NCBI RefSeq assembly: GCF_963576615.1
Contig: NC_088711.1
Span: 63,645,248 to 63,709,247, forward strand
Direction of reading: 5' to 3'
Length of the DNA: 64,000 nucleotides
From: Watersipora subatra
Taxonomy: Eukaryota; Bryozoa; Gymnolaemata; Cheilostomatida; Watersiporidae
This document shows, piece after piece, positions 28,201-49,550 of this stretch; position 1 is the first letter of the stretch; each line of letters opens with the position of its first letter. Both the position numbers and the translations under genes were made by a program. Under the pieces are notes generated by a model. That model was not told the origin of the DNA and searched no databases. It was given only the letters and a program-made list of their open reading frames with translations.

Positions 28201-28460
28201 CATGCGTGAGAATTGTACTTTCCAAAGCTACTACTGGTTTACCTGTTTCTAAAGCTAGCCGCACTGGCTCATGAACCAGTAGTGAAGAACTCTGTGCACA
28301 AATGCCTCTTTTTAGCTTTTCAACTAAAAATATAAGTGCTTCAGTTTTTCATGTTTCGCAAAGTTTAAAAAACTTGTTATATAATTATCAAAATAACACT
28401 ACTGATATTACCAAAAAATAGAGACGACTTAAGCCGACTGGAAAGGTAGGCAGTCATCAT
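4255..28460 (-). CDS. Bifunctional pseudouridine-5'-phosphate glycosidase / pseudouridine kinase (PsuG-PsuK fusion), 15 exons
   Basis: CDS exons, 5' to 3': 28460-28412, 28323-28176, 27864-27684, 27301-27127, 26599-26399, 25831-25741, 25518-25381, 23682-23511, 22607-22446, 21978-21850, 21273-21159, 10806-10684, 8729-8542, 7524-7445, 4411-4255. All phases join and give 702 residues. Residues ~17-325 are PsuG, which splits pseudouridine 5'-phosphate into uracil and ribose 5-phosphate. By alignment to the E. coli enzyme the catalytic Glu51 (ALEST), Lys114 (KVSRRD), Asp170 (SADL) and Schiff-base Lys187 (VKSILD) are present. Residues ~363-695 are a pfkB kinase that phosphorylates pseudouridine, with GGVGRN at 400-405 and the anion-hole/catalytic GAGDS at 647-651. 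The N-terminus ([16 protein letters not shown]) is basic, Ser-rich and free of acidic residues, so mitochondrial import is possible. Such fusions are known in several invertebrates. Intron 6 uses a GC donor. Two claudin genes sit in intron 11. No poly(A) site was assigned. Confidence 0.93.
4641..7442. repeat. 20-bp satellite array, ~140 copies, in intron 14 of the pseudouridine gene
   Basis: The unit is CATAAGCAGCCAAAGCATCT, repeated without spacers; one 1-bp deletion near 6704 breaks the register. Variants occur at fixed sites (CAA/CAG, GCATC/TCATC, final T/C, and CAAAAGCAGCTAG). A seven-unit block containing CAAAAGCAGCTAG followed by CAGATCATCC recurs near 5401, 5881, 6181, 6680 and partly near 7240, showing higher-order duplication. 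The array starts 2 nt inside the intron, at the 5' splice site of exon 14 (7445). Confidence 0.97.
7530..8541. other. Intron 13 of the pseudouridine gene, nothing recognised
   Basis: About 1 kb of AT-rich intron between exons 14 and 13. No repeat array, transposon end or gene on the opposite strand is visible. Confidence 0.5.
9012..10265. repeat. 68-70-bp minisatellite, ~18 copies, in intron 12 of the pseudouridine gene
   Basis: Tandem units contain 'CAACCAGTGAATACCATAGA', 'CATACAGGTACAATGAACAG' and one of two alternating endings: 'GACACTGAAAGTTACACAG' or 'CAATGACACTGGTCTCACAT'. The two endings interleave in blocks, so amplification was in more than one step. Several open frames of 70-160 codons on the minus strand (Tyr/Val/Cys-rich) are by-products of the array. 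Confidence 0.95.
11365..11440 (-). repeat. tRNA-derived SINE head with RNA polymerase III A and B boxes
   Basis: On the minus strand the sequence reads GGTGCCAGGGTGGCCTAGTG..., containing TGGCCTAGTGG (A-box consensus TRGCNNAGYGG) and, about 40 nt later, GGTTTCGAGTCCC (B box). The loop between them contains CTGTCAA, as in an Asp-like anticodon arm, but the stems do not form a good complete tRNA. The body of the SINE probably runs on to about 11260. I call it tRNA-derived rather than a working tRNA gene. Confidence 0.55.
14445..14700. repeat. 15-bp GTGACTGTGAAGAGA minisatellite
   Basis: About 16 imperfect units of GAGAGTGACTGTGAA or GAGAGTGACTGTGGA, some shortened, in intron 11 of the pseudouridine gene, about 0.8 kb upstream of the first claudin gene. 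Confidence 0.9.
15467..15479 (+). promoter_or_regulatory. AGAAAGTAGGTGA motif upstream of claudin-like gene A
   Basis: The 13-base string AGAAAGTAGGTGA lies 44 bases before the start codon of the first claudin-like gene. The identical string lies 91 bases before the start codon of the second (17332-17344), while the surrounding sequence differs. It could be a shared promoter or 5'-leader element, or a relic of the duplication. Function is inferred only. Confidence 0.35.
15523..16818 (+). CDS. Claudin/PMP22-family tetraspan membrane protein A, 4 exons
   Basis: Exons 15523-15793, 15909-16049, 16186-16250 and 16642-16818 join in phase to give 217 residues, the usual claudin size. There are four hydrophobic segments (about 7-28, 91-117, 126-148, 170-193). 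The first extracellular loop carries W31, then GLW at 47-49, then Cys52 and Cys72, the W-GLW-C-C signature. The spacing between the cysteines (19 residues) is longer than the 8-10 typical of vertebrate claudins. The cytoplasmic tail is basic (RKEKRLVKK) and ends GTDY. Family members seal or organise cell-cell junctions; whether this one does is unknown. A poly(A) signal AATAAA lies at 17114. The gene lies inside intron 11 of the antisense pseudouridine gene and is paralogous to the next gene, with introns 1 and 2 at matching positions and phase. Confidence 0.85.
17332..17344 (+). promoter_or_regulatory. AGAAAGTAGGTGA motif upstream of claudin-like gene B
   Basis: Exact match to the 13-mer upstream of gene A. 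A CACGTG E-box core (in GTCACGTGAC) lies just upstream, near 17315. The intergenic interval 16819-17434 otherwise holds only the 3' UTR of gene A. Confidence 0.35.
17435..19451 (+). CDS. Claudin/PMP22-family tetraspan membrane protein B, 3 exons
   Basis: Exons 17435-17690, 17981-18130 and 19216-19451 join in phase to give 213 residues. Four hydrophobic segments lie at about 7-27, 87-111, 128-152 and 172-193. Loop 1 has W30, GLW at 45-47, Cys50 and Cys68 (17 residues between the cysteines). Intron 1 splits the Ser codon of NPSW and intron 2 lies in the third membrane helix just before LLS; both are phase 1 and match gene A, which supports tandem duplication. Gene A's third intron is absent here. 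The tail is acidic and then Gly/Ser-rich ([19 protein letters not shown]), unlike gene A's basic tail, so the cytoplasmic partners probably differ. Poly(A) signal AATAAA at 19675. Inside intron 11 of the antisense pseudouridine gene. Confidence 0.85.
22640..22885. repeat. TA/CA microsatellite block beside exon 9 of the pseudouridine gene
   Basis: Alternating TA, TACA and TGTA runs with several ACATGTACATG-type palindromes, starting about 35 nt from the 3' splice site of exon 9 (22607). Short overlapping open frames here are artefacts of low complexity. Confidence 0.85.
22865..23345 (+). repeat. Interspersed repeat, tRNA-headed family, copy 2
   Basis: The left end ACTGGCTGAATACC, then AGGTAATAAAAAACAGCTTA, a TTAGCCAATGACAAAATTAG block, and a tRNA-like core near 23182-23245 with GGCTTAGTGGATAG (A-box-like) and GTTCC..ATGAATTCC (interrupted B-box-like). 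The 3' part is GGACACACGAACAACAAACA, running into TA-rich sequence. The same blocks occur at 3355-3790 (reverse) and 55488-55815. It lies in intron 8 of the pseudouridine gene. Confidence 0.6.
23939..25228. mobile_element. 1.29-kb non-autonomous DNA transposon with terminal inverted repeats and TA target duplication
   Basis: The left terminus CCGTAAAACCTCTAATTGAA is the inverse of the right terminus TTCAATTAAAGGTTTTATGG with two mismatches; both are flanked by TA. Inside the left end are repeated CCACCTCTATTTGAACG motifs (about nine, 16-18 bp). The ~900-bp core is AT-rich with no coding frame. It fills most of intron 7 of the pseudouridine gene. Relatives lie at 1-509 and 40018-40190. TA duplication suggests Tc1/mariner-type mobilisation (inference). 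Confidence 0.75.
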
Positions 28461-29767
28461 CTTCTTCTTTAGAATCTTGTAAGTAAAACTGAAACTAAAA
28501 AGTAAAATGATTAACTCCTGTGATTAAATATGCAAATGTTTTGTTTTAAGCTCCTAAAGTAGTTTTTTTGGTCTGCTTTCTTTTCACTGTTACATTTTCA
28601 CCATAGTGTTTAGTTTGAAAAATACTCATGCTCTTCTTTTTCACCAAAAAGCAAAATTAGCATTTTAGCATGATATAGTAACTTGTCAACACATCTATTT
28701 CTTAAAATTTCACATGATATTTCTTAAAATATTTCATTTTTTATATTGAATCCAACATACACTTATTTAGTTGTCAAACTCTTTAATTTGGCAATAACAA
28801 TGTTTTTAATTGCTAGTCTTTAAAAGCGATTATTTTCATGCTTTCCAACTAAAAATTACAGCATTACGAATTGTTAAACCAGGAATGAAACTAAACGAAC
28901 TAACTTAACTGATGCTAGCATTAACGATCAAGCTCGAAAATACAAACGACAAAGCTTGCCAAAAACATATGCTGCAAATGTTAAAAACATTTAACCTAAT
29001 TAGATTTTTTACTATTTGTTTTGTTAGTCATACGTATATGTGATTTATACTCGGTATACGAGCCATTTATTAGTTTTACTCACACCTCGCGATAAACGCA
29101 AAAATATGCAGCGCTAATATGCATACGCCTGAAAAGCTTGTGATATTAACTTAGTATTTTTAAAGTTGAACGTATAGAATTGTTTAAAATATGCTTTGAT
29201 TGAATCGCAGGCTATGCAGTAGCCGTATTGTTTTCAAACTGGTGGAATTTCCATTGACGGTCATCATTCGACGCGATAAACTTACTCTGTATCCACAGTG
29301 CTTGAAAAACACGTTTTTAATACAGTGATATAACTCAAATGTTCAGTTTTTATTTAATTAATGGTCGTACCTTTTGTATTATGTGTAGAGCACGACCCAG
29401 CGATATCCTTTGTCCTTGCTGTGAATATAGTTTGACGAATCTGTCTCTCTTTCTGTGGCGAATGTCTGTGTGGCTTGGAGGACCACTACTGCATATAGTC
29501 AATGTCCTTTTCTACAGTAGTAGTGGTTTCATGTGGCCTAGTGTCTGTCTTAGAAGCTATCTTCTCCTAGCTCACCACTAGCTATCTTACTCTCCACTCC
29601 TTAACACTTCCCTCTATATAACTAGGGTAAGTGCTAATATTAGATTAGTATACTATAGAATTATATTTTCCTGGTTGGCGTTAACAGTAAGTAAAGGTAT
29701 AACGTTATCTGAGGTGTAGTCTGTTCAGTATCTTGGTATAGACTGACTAAGAAAAAGAAATGCTTGA
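28461..29767. other. 5' flank of the pseudouridine gene, no further gene seen
   Basis: Contains the presumed promoter and 5' UTR of the minus-strand pseudouridine gene. No TATA box or CpG-rich core can be named with confidence. The open frame at 29339-29581 is Cys-containing but matches no family I recognise; it may be 5' LINE sequence. Confidence 0.4.
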
Positions 29768-31636
29768 AAAGAGCTTGAAGCCAAAATAACTTCTTTAACA
29801 TTTCCACTTACTGAGATAAACAAAAATCAAACTTATGCCAATGTTTGCACCACGCAAAACGAACATCCGAATCATAACACTGACAAACAACCATTTGCAC
29901 TCCAATATCCGCTAATCAACAGGAATACTAATACCAATAGAAATCCTGTAGTAAACTCTACAACTGTCCCTGCTACTACATGTACTACATCTCCAGCTAG
30001 CAGAAACAACGCTAGTCAACCCAAATCAAGTAAAACATCTACTACAGTATTTAAACCTAAAAATTGTATTGTCATAAGCCCCAGTGAAGGAAACATCGAC
30101 AAAAATCTATTCAAACACACCAATCAAGACACTATACGGCGTACGTTATCTGTTAACCATGGTCCTCTGATAATAGACATGGTCAACAGATACAAATTTC
30201 ACTCGTCTAATCCGAGATTTATTCTACAACTCGATTCTGCAGAGACAGCAGCTAAGATCACCAGAGACTGGAAAGCCGATAATTTTGGTGGCTCTGTTAT
30301 TAGAATGACTATCGACCCCATAGACTCATTGGAACATATTGGTATGGTAAAAGGAGTTCCTAAGGATATACCTGACTCAGAAATATTTGATGCCATACAA
30401 AACAAATATTCCGGTGCCTCATTTTCTAGGCTTTTCAAAGACCAGCAACCACTACGTACGCTGAAAATAACTTTCAAATATGAATTCCAACTAAAACAAG
30501 CAGTAAAAAATAGCCTATTACTTTCCAACATGATCTTCAGATTAGAGCATCTCTATGCCAACACAAACTCAATAGACACAACAGTGTTCTTTAAATTTGT
30601 CGGATTACCCATCGTTCACATGAACATACGAGGACTTCTTAACAAAATGGATGATGTAAAATATCTAATCAATAAATACAATTTAAAAATTTTTCATGTT
30701 TCTGAAACACTGTTAAGCAACTCAATAAGTAGTAATTTGTTACATATTCCTGGTTATGTAATACAGCGTAGAGATAGAATAGGTAGGCAGGGTGGTGGTG
30801 TTTTGACCTATGTTCACTCATCTATTGACTTCATCTCGCTACTTGATTTTGATAACATTCTACCGGAATCTATTACTATTAAAATCTCTCAACCATACTC
30901 GAAACCAATTCTCACCTCAGTTGTTTACCGGCCTCACAATTCTCCTGTTACATGGTCAGACACATTTGAAAATTATATAGCAAATTGTAAAGACATCTGT
31001 CATGAACTTATCATCTTAGGTGACCTTAATATAAATCTAAATGCTCCCAAAATCAAATGGAGTAATATTTTAAAACAACTGGCTCTGGTTCAGTTAGTCA
31101 AACAAAACACTCGAGTCCAGAAAAAATCTCAATCACTTATTGACCACATATACACAACAAAACCAGATAACATTCATCAATCAGGTGTACACAAAACTGG
31201 TATGAGTGATCATTATCTAATCTTTGCATCTCGTAAGTTAGGCATCTCAACTACAGGACCTAAAACACGTCAAAGACTAACATATTTTGACTGGAAAAGC
31301 TTCTCAATTCAAGCTTTTCAAAAAGAATTAAAAGAAGCTGACTGGCTAACTCTTTACCAATCACCTTCCATTGAGACTATGCTTAACTCATTTACTTCTA
31401 AACTAAACTCGATTATCTTGTATCACTTAAAAACCAAGACCAGATTTGTCAAATCCTCAACTCATCCTCCCTGGTTGGACAGTGAAATTCTAAAAAATAT
31501 GGAAAAGAGAGATAAACTTAAAAGTCAGCAGTTATGGAACAAATATAAAACACAGAGAAATTACACAACAAATCTAATACGTAAAAAGAAGAAACTTTAT
31601 ATTTCTAACTTAATTTCAGAGTCAAACGATAAGTAA
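29768..31636 (+). pseudogene. LINE ORF1 remnant joined in frame to ORF2 endonuclease
   Basis: One frame is open for 622 codons plus a stop, with the first ATG only at 30179. The N-terminal part starts in a short charged stretch (KELEAKITSL, coiled-coil-like), passes through a Thr/Asn-rich linker, then an RRM-like ORF1 segment (KGVPKDIPDSEIFDAI). From about 30601 it becomes the endonuclease: HMNIRGL, VSETLL, GRQGGGV, VYRP, GDLNIN and GMSDHYL appear in order. Normally ORF1 and ORF2 are separate, so an internal deletion near 30600 probably fused them. A stop at 31634 ends the frame before the reverse transcriptase. Confidence 0.8.
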
Positions 31637-33384
31637 ACCAAAAAGCTGTGGCAAGTTATGCGCAACACTAACAAAAACAACACTAATCCAGATATGTCAT
31701 CAGAAACTGATACCCCGTAATGCTCATTGGGTAATGCATTTAACAAACATTTTGTCAACATTTCTAGAAATTTAAATATCGAAAACGAATGCAGTTGGAC
31801 TCCTAATTCACATAGCTATTTACCTGCTTCAGATACTATTTCACCTGTACATACAACATACAACCGACGTAGTAAATATACTGCATCACATTCGTTTAGA
31901 CAAAGCTACAAGTATTGACAATATCTCAATTCGAATATTTCGCATATCACCACCATTCATAATCATCCCGCTCACAGATATCATTAATAGAGCTATTAAG
32001 AAAGCAACTTTCCCTGAACTATGGAGAACTGCTATAGTTACCCCACTACACAAGGGTGGTGATAAAAATAACTTATCTAATTATAGACCCATATCGGTAT
32101 TTCCTATACTTTCTAAAATTTGCGAAAGACATAAACTCAATGCGCTTCAGATACACTTACCGGTAGATAGTAACAAAACTATAAGTAGCTCACAGTCAGG
32201 ATTTAGAAAAAAACCACTCTTGCATCACTACTATTCATCATCTTTACTCCATTTGGTCAAACATGGTCAAAAACAAAAATACTTTATTCATTATTTTTCT
32301 TGACTTTCAAAAAGCTTTTGACATGGTTAATCATAATATACTTATTTGAAAAATAGGAAACATAGAAATAACTGGTAAATTTCTTGACACCATCAGGTCA
32401 TATTTGAATGGACGGCACCAATGCGTGAAAATAAAAAATATCTGCTCAGATGCTCTTCCTATAGCTACTGGCGTTCCACAAGGTTCAAGTCTTGCACCCA
32501 CACTGTTTCAAATTTTTATAAATGATTTACTTAAATTACCACTCCACAGCACACCTCATGCTTATGCTGACGATACCTCATTCTCTATATCCAAAACTGA
32601 CCCTTCATGCCTCCAATCTAAAATAAATTCAGACCTAAGACTTATCCAACAATGGTGTGTGGCAAATCAGATGCCTCTTAACATTTCGAAATCTCACTAT
32701 ATCTTAGTAAATCCACTATTGAATTTCCCTCTGACAATTTCTATATTCGACAGTACCCTAACAAGACAATCTACTTCTAAGCTACTTAGCTTTATCATCA
32801 ACGACTCTTTATCATGGCTAGACCACATCTCATTCATTTCAAATAAAATATCATCTAACCTACATTTATTTTATAACATTCGTCATCTTATGAACTTTGA
32901 TACTGCCAGACTATATTACTATAATTTTAACCATTCCTATCTTATATATAGACTACATATGTTTTACCCTACAACACCTGTAAAATATACCAACACACTA
33001 TTTATTTTACAAAAAAATCTTTACGACTTATATGCAAAGACCTAAACATACCCCATAAAAACCATCATTTAGTACCTACCAACTTAATAGCAAGCACTAG
33101 TTGGTGTTCTTCCCTTACCTAAGCTATCACAGTACTTTACCTGCCTCACTGCTCATTCAATACTCCACGATAACTGCCCTAAATATCTCAGCTATAGCTT
33201 TCAAACCGTAAACCATGGTCACAAAACCAGAAACAGATTCAAATTACCTAGTGCCATAAACCACAACAAACTCAACAGTAACCTGCTAAATTCATTTAAT
33301 AATCTCTGCACTAATTTAAGAACTCTTCCTCTGCAATCTTTTAAAACAAAACTCAAACTACACCTACTATCCTCTGACCAATAA
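31637..33384 (+). pseudogene. LINE reverse transcriptase remnant with stops and frameshifts
   Basis: Frame-interrupted reverse transcriptase: NYRPISVFPILSKI near 32080, a frameshift after SQSGFRK near 32210, FLDFQKAFDMVNHN near 32300, a stop near 32347, then an open part (32404-33045) with TGVPQGSSLAPTLFQIFIND and the catalytic AYADD (near 32570). The C-terminal region continues in another frame to a stop near 33384. At least four lesions separate it from the endonuclease. Confidence 0.85.
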
Positions 33385-33745
33385 TACCATTCACCATATA
33401 GCCTTAAATATTTTAACATTTTTATATTACACGGTGTTTTCATAACTAGAAAATTGTTGTCATAGATATGCATACTATTTTCACAGAGCTATTATTTGTC
33501 TACTTTTTGTTTAAACAATACTCATATCAATCCTCAAGCTTGCGTTTTACATATTTTATGCATTCAGTTCCTACATTATTACATTAATTAGACTATTCAC
33601 TAGTTTTTTTAGTTAGACTATAGTTTCTATGCGTTCCTTTTTATTTTTTTGTTGTACACCGCTTTTTAGTTAGTTTACTTGCCGTGGTACCTTGTGAAAA
33701 ACATATTGTAAAGTATGACTATTGACTACCACAATAAAGATTGCT

Positions 33746-34934
33746 CATATAGAAATGCACTTGCTATTATACTGTCTTGTCAAGTGTGAGTTGTCTGTCA
33801 CTAGGCCACCAATATAATCATGGAACAACAACTCCGAATCTCAATAATTATGTGACAAGCAACCCGGCACCGCTGAAAATAGGAATGGCTAAATGAATAT
33901 GAATTATTCTACTCATATCAACAGTATAGCCCACTGGTGATATTTTTGCAGCATTGAGTATTAACCTAAGACAATCGTGGAAATAGGAGTTTTACCAAGC
34001 TATGTTATGATATTTGGGCAAAGCGTTGCAAAACAGTTAAATGAGGCACACAAAATTTTGTGCTTTCGTTCGTTCAATATTTGGACATGCAGTGATTACA
34101 CAACGGGAGCACAGTCAGGAACTTATATAATTTCGGAAAAGCTAAGGATGTGCTTTCATATATAACTGGTCAATCATTCAACGAATGTGTAAGCACACTA
34201 ACTTTTGTAGCATAGAAAGAATGAACTAGCAATAACAGAATGTCTATTAACAAAATACGTGAAAAAAAACAACCAAGGATAATACGCACAACACTCAAGC
34301 CTCGGAGTTAAATCTAGACACCATTAATATATAAAGGTTATTATTGCTAGTCAGATTGCCTGCGCTATAGTGCCTTCTTACAATGACTCAAAAACAAAAT
34401 GACTTTAGTGTCTAAAAATAGTAACATCAAAATTATGACTGTAAATGCCACTATATAATAATATAAGGTTTACCGATGTATACAAAACTGACAGACAAGC
34501 TTATTATGCAAAGTATAACAAATCTAACACTACACTAGATAAAATATCAAATTAGTTTATACAAAAGATATGAAAAATTATGAGAAAAGGGTGTAAGATT
34601 CAAAGCAGTTAAAAAGTATTTTAAGAAAAACAAATGGCTACAAACAGCATTTTATGCGAGTGTAGAAATGTTCTACTTCACTTGAGTGAAGAGTGGAGGT
34701 CAGAGGTCAGGATACTGTAGTCAGATCATGTGATAGAGCAGCCCCAGATAGCAGTTGCCAGCTTCTGAGACAAGAGATGTAACTAACATAGAAGAAACCT
34801 CTTGAAAAGAAGCGGAAGACATTTAGGGCAAAAACAACGAAGAATAGACAACTCTAAGCATGCTAACGTAAGCGCGGAACAATGCGACAATAGAGACATC
34901 ATGTGTTGAGAGGATTATAGTCACTCGCAATCAA
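33746..34934. other. 3' flank of calcineurin, nothing else seen
   Basis: AT-rich, with short open frames only. It must contain the 3' UTR and poly(A) site of the minus-strand calcineurin gene, but I cannot pick a signal with confidence. Confidence 0.45.
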
Positions 34935-47000
<12,066 letters not shown>

Positions 47001-48356
47001 GCTTCTAAAGGTATCCAAACAGGTTACATCTTGCTACATAGACATTTCATGTGCTTTTTCTCTCTCTCCAGATAATCTGCATGAGCTTTTCTGCGTAAAT
47101 AATCTTCCTAATATATAAACCGTATCCAAATTAATGTTTATTTATCGTAAGCAAATGTGTACAAACTAATGCAGTGATGTTTTGTTAACGAATACGGTGC
47201 ATTAACCAGCAGAAACCCAGGTATTTCGAGAGAAAATGGCGTTGCTAAAGGAAATGTAGTTGTTGCGCGACTATAGAAACTATCAATTTTGGGACTCAGT
47301 TTAGGCACTCGAATTGCAAGCAGTGATTATTATCGGCTTTTCTGGCGACTCGAGTTTGATGTTTTGTCATCATAGACCTAAATAACTGCGCAGGGCAATA
47401 TGTACCATGGTTAATATTTTGATATTATTGAATCAAGAAATATTAGTCGTCCAACTCCTACTGGCGAGCAACGTCATGTAAGGTCGTCGTCATATGACCG
47501 AAGTTTTTACGTTGTTTTTTCGCTTGATCACTTATTCTAGTTGGTTATCTTGTAAACAGAGTACATAAATTGTATTCGAAATTTAGAGGATGCTTTACCT
47601 TCAATTTTGAATAGGTAATACCACTAAAATGTAACAGTTGTGTGTGACGTTATTCGACCCTACCATTACTTTTATCATTTATAGCGGTCTCCTGCATGAA
47701 GTTATGAAAATAACTTTAGTTTACATTTTTTCTCTTAAATTGAGCTAACTGGTTAGTGTGTAATTGTATTTGTATAGCAAAGGAGCAATATTTTTCCTTT
47801 GTCAAATATGTAGGGGAGAATGGTGTAGGTCAAGTGATACCAAACTTGCAGTTTCCTCTTTGTGCAAATTTCGAAGCATGTACTGATTTTAAATTAATAC
47901 ACCGTATAGTTTAATATATTGAATTTTTATGCTCAAAGTTGTATGCTCAACTCATGTGAATAGCTATGTAATATGAAGAAAAGCATATTTATTTATCATA
48001 TTATACCCTTGTTGTTCTGGCGACCGACCGAATTTTACCTCGGAATTACCTGTGATAAAGTAGAACACTCTTTGTCTCTGGGATGTAGAGAGAGTGCCTT
48101 ATATGTTCAACAGTGTGCTATGATATATTTGGCTTGGGTTTCAGCAATACCGCTGATTAAGTTTAGCAGTCGACTGGCTAGTGTAATGATAAGCATCGTG
48201 GGCAATTACCTGTTTACCCGTCTTGTAGCAAGCGTCAGAGCATATCAGGAAAACAGGGACTGTCCGGCTAGAGGAGAGGGGTATCAGCTGCAAAGGTGTG
48301 ATCAGAATCTAAATTCAGTTCTTGTTTGTAATCTTCTTGTTCATTACGTGCGCTTC

Positions 48357-48438
48357 TACCAATGATATGCAGCCTCCGAGGGCTGTATATCATTGGTAGA
48401 TACAGCTCCCCTGTATACAGAGGGGCTGTATATCATTG
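48357..48438. repeat. Hairpin plus third copy of GGCTGTATATCATTG
   Basis: TACCAATGATATGCAGCC (48357-48374) pairs with GGCTGTATATCATTGGTA (48381-48398) across a 6-nt loop with one mismatch. A further GGCTGTATATCATTG follows at 48424. A TACAGCTCCCCTGTATACAG stretch between them can form an alternative stem. Confidence 0.65.
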
Positions 48439-49375
48439 CTTCTACTGAGGCTGTCCTTGGCGGTCTGGCGAGATCACAATTACGAGCATTAAATTGTCAC
48501 GTGCACTCAATTAATACTATTACAGACAGCCCCATATTTCGCTTATGGTTTTTGGTAGAAAGCTTTGTTGGTGGCATCTAGAGTTCAATGAAATCGATTT
48601 TAGTTTGCCATGAACCGCTGATCATTGTGCATCATGCAGATAAATTGTTTTCTTTTGGTTGCATGTTGGTTATTGCAAAGAAAGGATTTATCGTTTCAAT
48701 TAACAATCGCAATTTTTTGCCGTTAGGAAGCACTGTCGGTTCGCAACGCTGGGAGTTCATACAGTATATATACATAACTAGAGCATTCTAAAGTTGTTGT
48801 GAGGCAGCTGTCATCTCTGAGACATCTTGGACATAACTACTAAGTTAAGTTAGATTATGGGTTACCTTATCTTATAGTGAAGGCTACTAATTCTTCTGTA
48901 TGACTAATGTCTCAGTATGATCGGATCACTTAACGAGACAAACTACCACTAACTGTTGCAATAACTGTTACTATTGTTCTTGAAGTAAATAAAGTATTAT
49001 GTAAGCAAGCTTTCTCGGAAGTTACTTGGTTTTGTAAGCTTTGAAGATTTAAAGTAGTAATTTGCAATCTTCAGGTTAGTAGAGTAGTTGACTATCGGAA
49101 ACACTCTCCATACCTTGTCGTACACAGACACTTAATCCAAATTGGGATTGTGCTGTGAAAACCCACGTTTGCGGATCAAACTGAGGGCTGTAGATCATTC
49201 TTGAACAGAGGCATTGGGGTATATAAATGCATCTCAATATATCTAATGTTAACCTGTAGGTAGGCCAGCAACAAAATATATGGAATATACCAAGAAAGAA
49301 CATGGCATGCTTCATTTTTTTAACCGCTGCTGCATCCTGTTGGATTTTTATTTATTGTGACTCTATATTAGCACA

Positions 49376-49550
49376 TCGAGTCAACAACATCCTTTCACAT
49401 TCGCATTCCTTTGGTGATGATGTATATTGGCACATGTCAACAACATCTTTTCACAGTCCTTTGGTGATGATGTATATTAGCACATCGTGTCAACAACATC
49501 CTTTCACAGTCCTTTGGTGATGTTGTATATTAGCATATATCAATGCTGAC
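49376..49550. repeat. ~55-bp tandem repeat, 3 copies
   Basis: Units with GTCAACAACATC, TTTCACA and CCTTTGGTGATGATGTATAT. Intergenic. Confidence 0.8.

Larger units (their letters stand above)
29768..33745 (+). mobile_element. Degenerate non-LTR (LINE) retrotransposon, CR1/L2/Jockey-like
   Basis: One plus-strand copy has ORF1-like sequence, an apurinic-type endonuclease, a reverse transcriptase with YADD box, a C-terminal region and a 3' tail with AATAAA at 33733. Recognisable protein sequence starts near 29768 and ends near 33384; the 5' end is missing or not recognisable. It lies between the 5' end of the pseudouridine gene and the 3' end of calcineurin. Several stops and frameshifts make it inactive. 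No target duplication was found by eye. Confidence 0.85.

Noticed and set aside
29339-29581. Cys-containing 80-codon frame upstream of the LINE
   Set aside because: CIMC/CPCC spacing resembles a zinc motif, but no continuous domain or homologue can be named. It may be 5' LINE sequence.
47973-48365. 130-codon open frame in the intergenic region
   Set aside because: No recognisable domain, no supporting splice or start context, and it ends in a hairpin repeat. Not supported as a gene.
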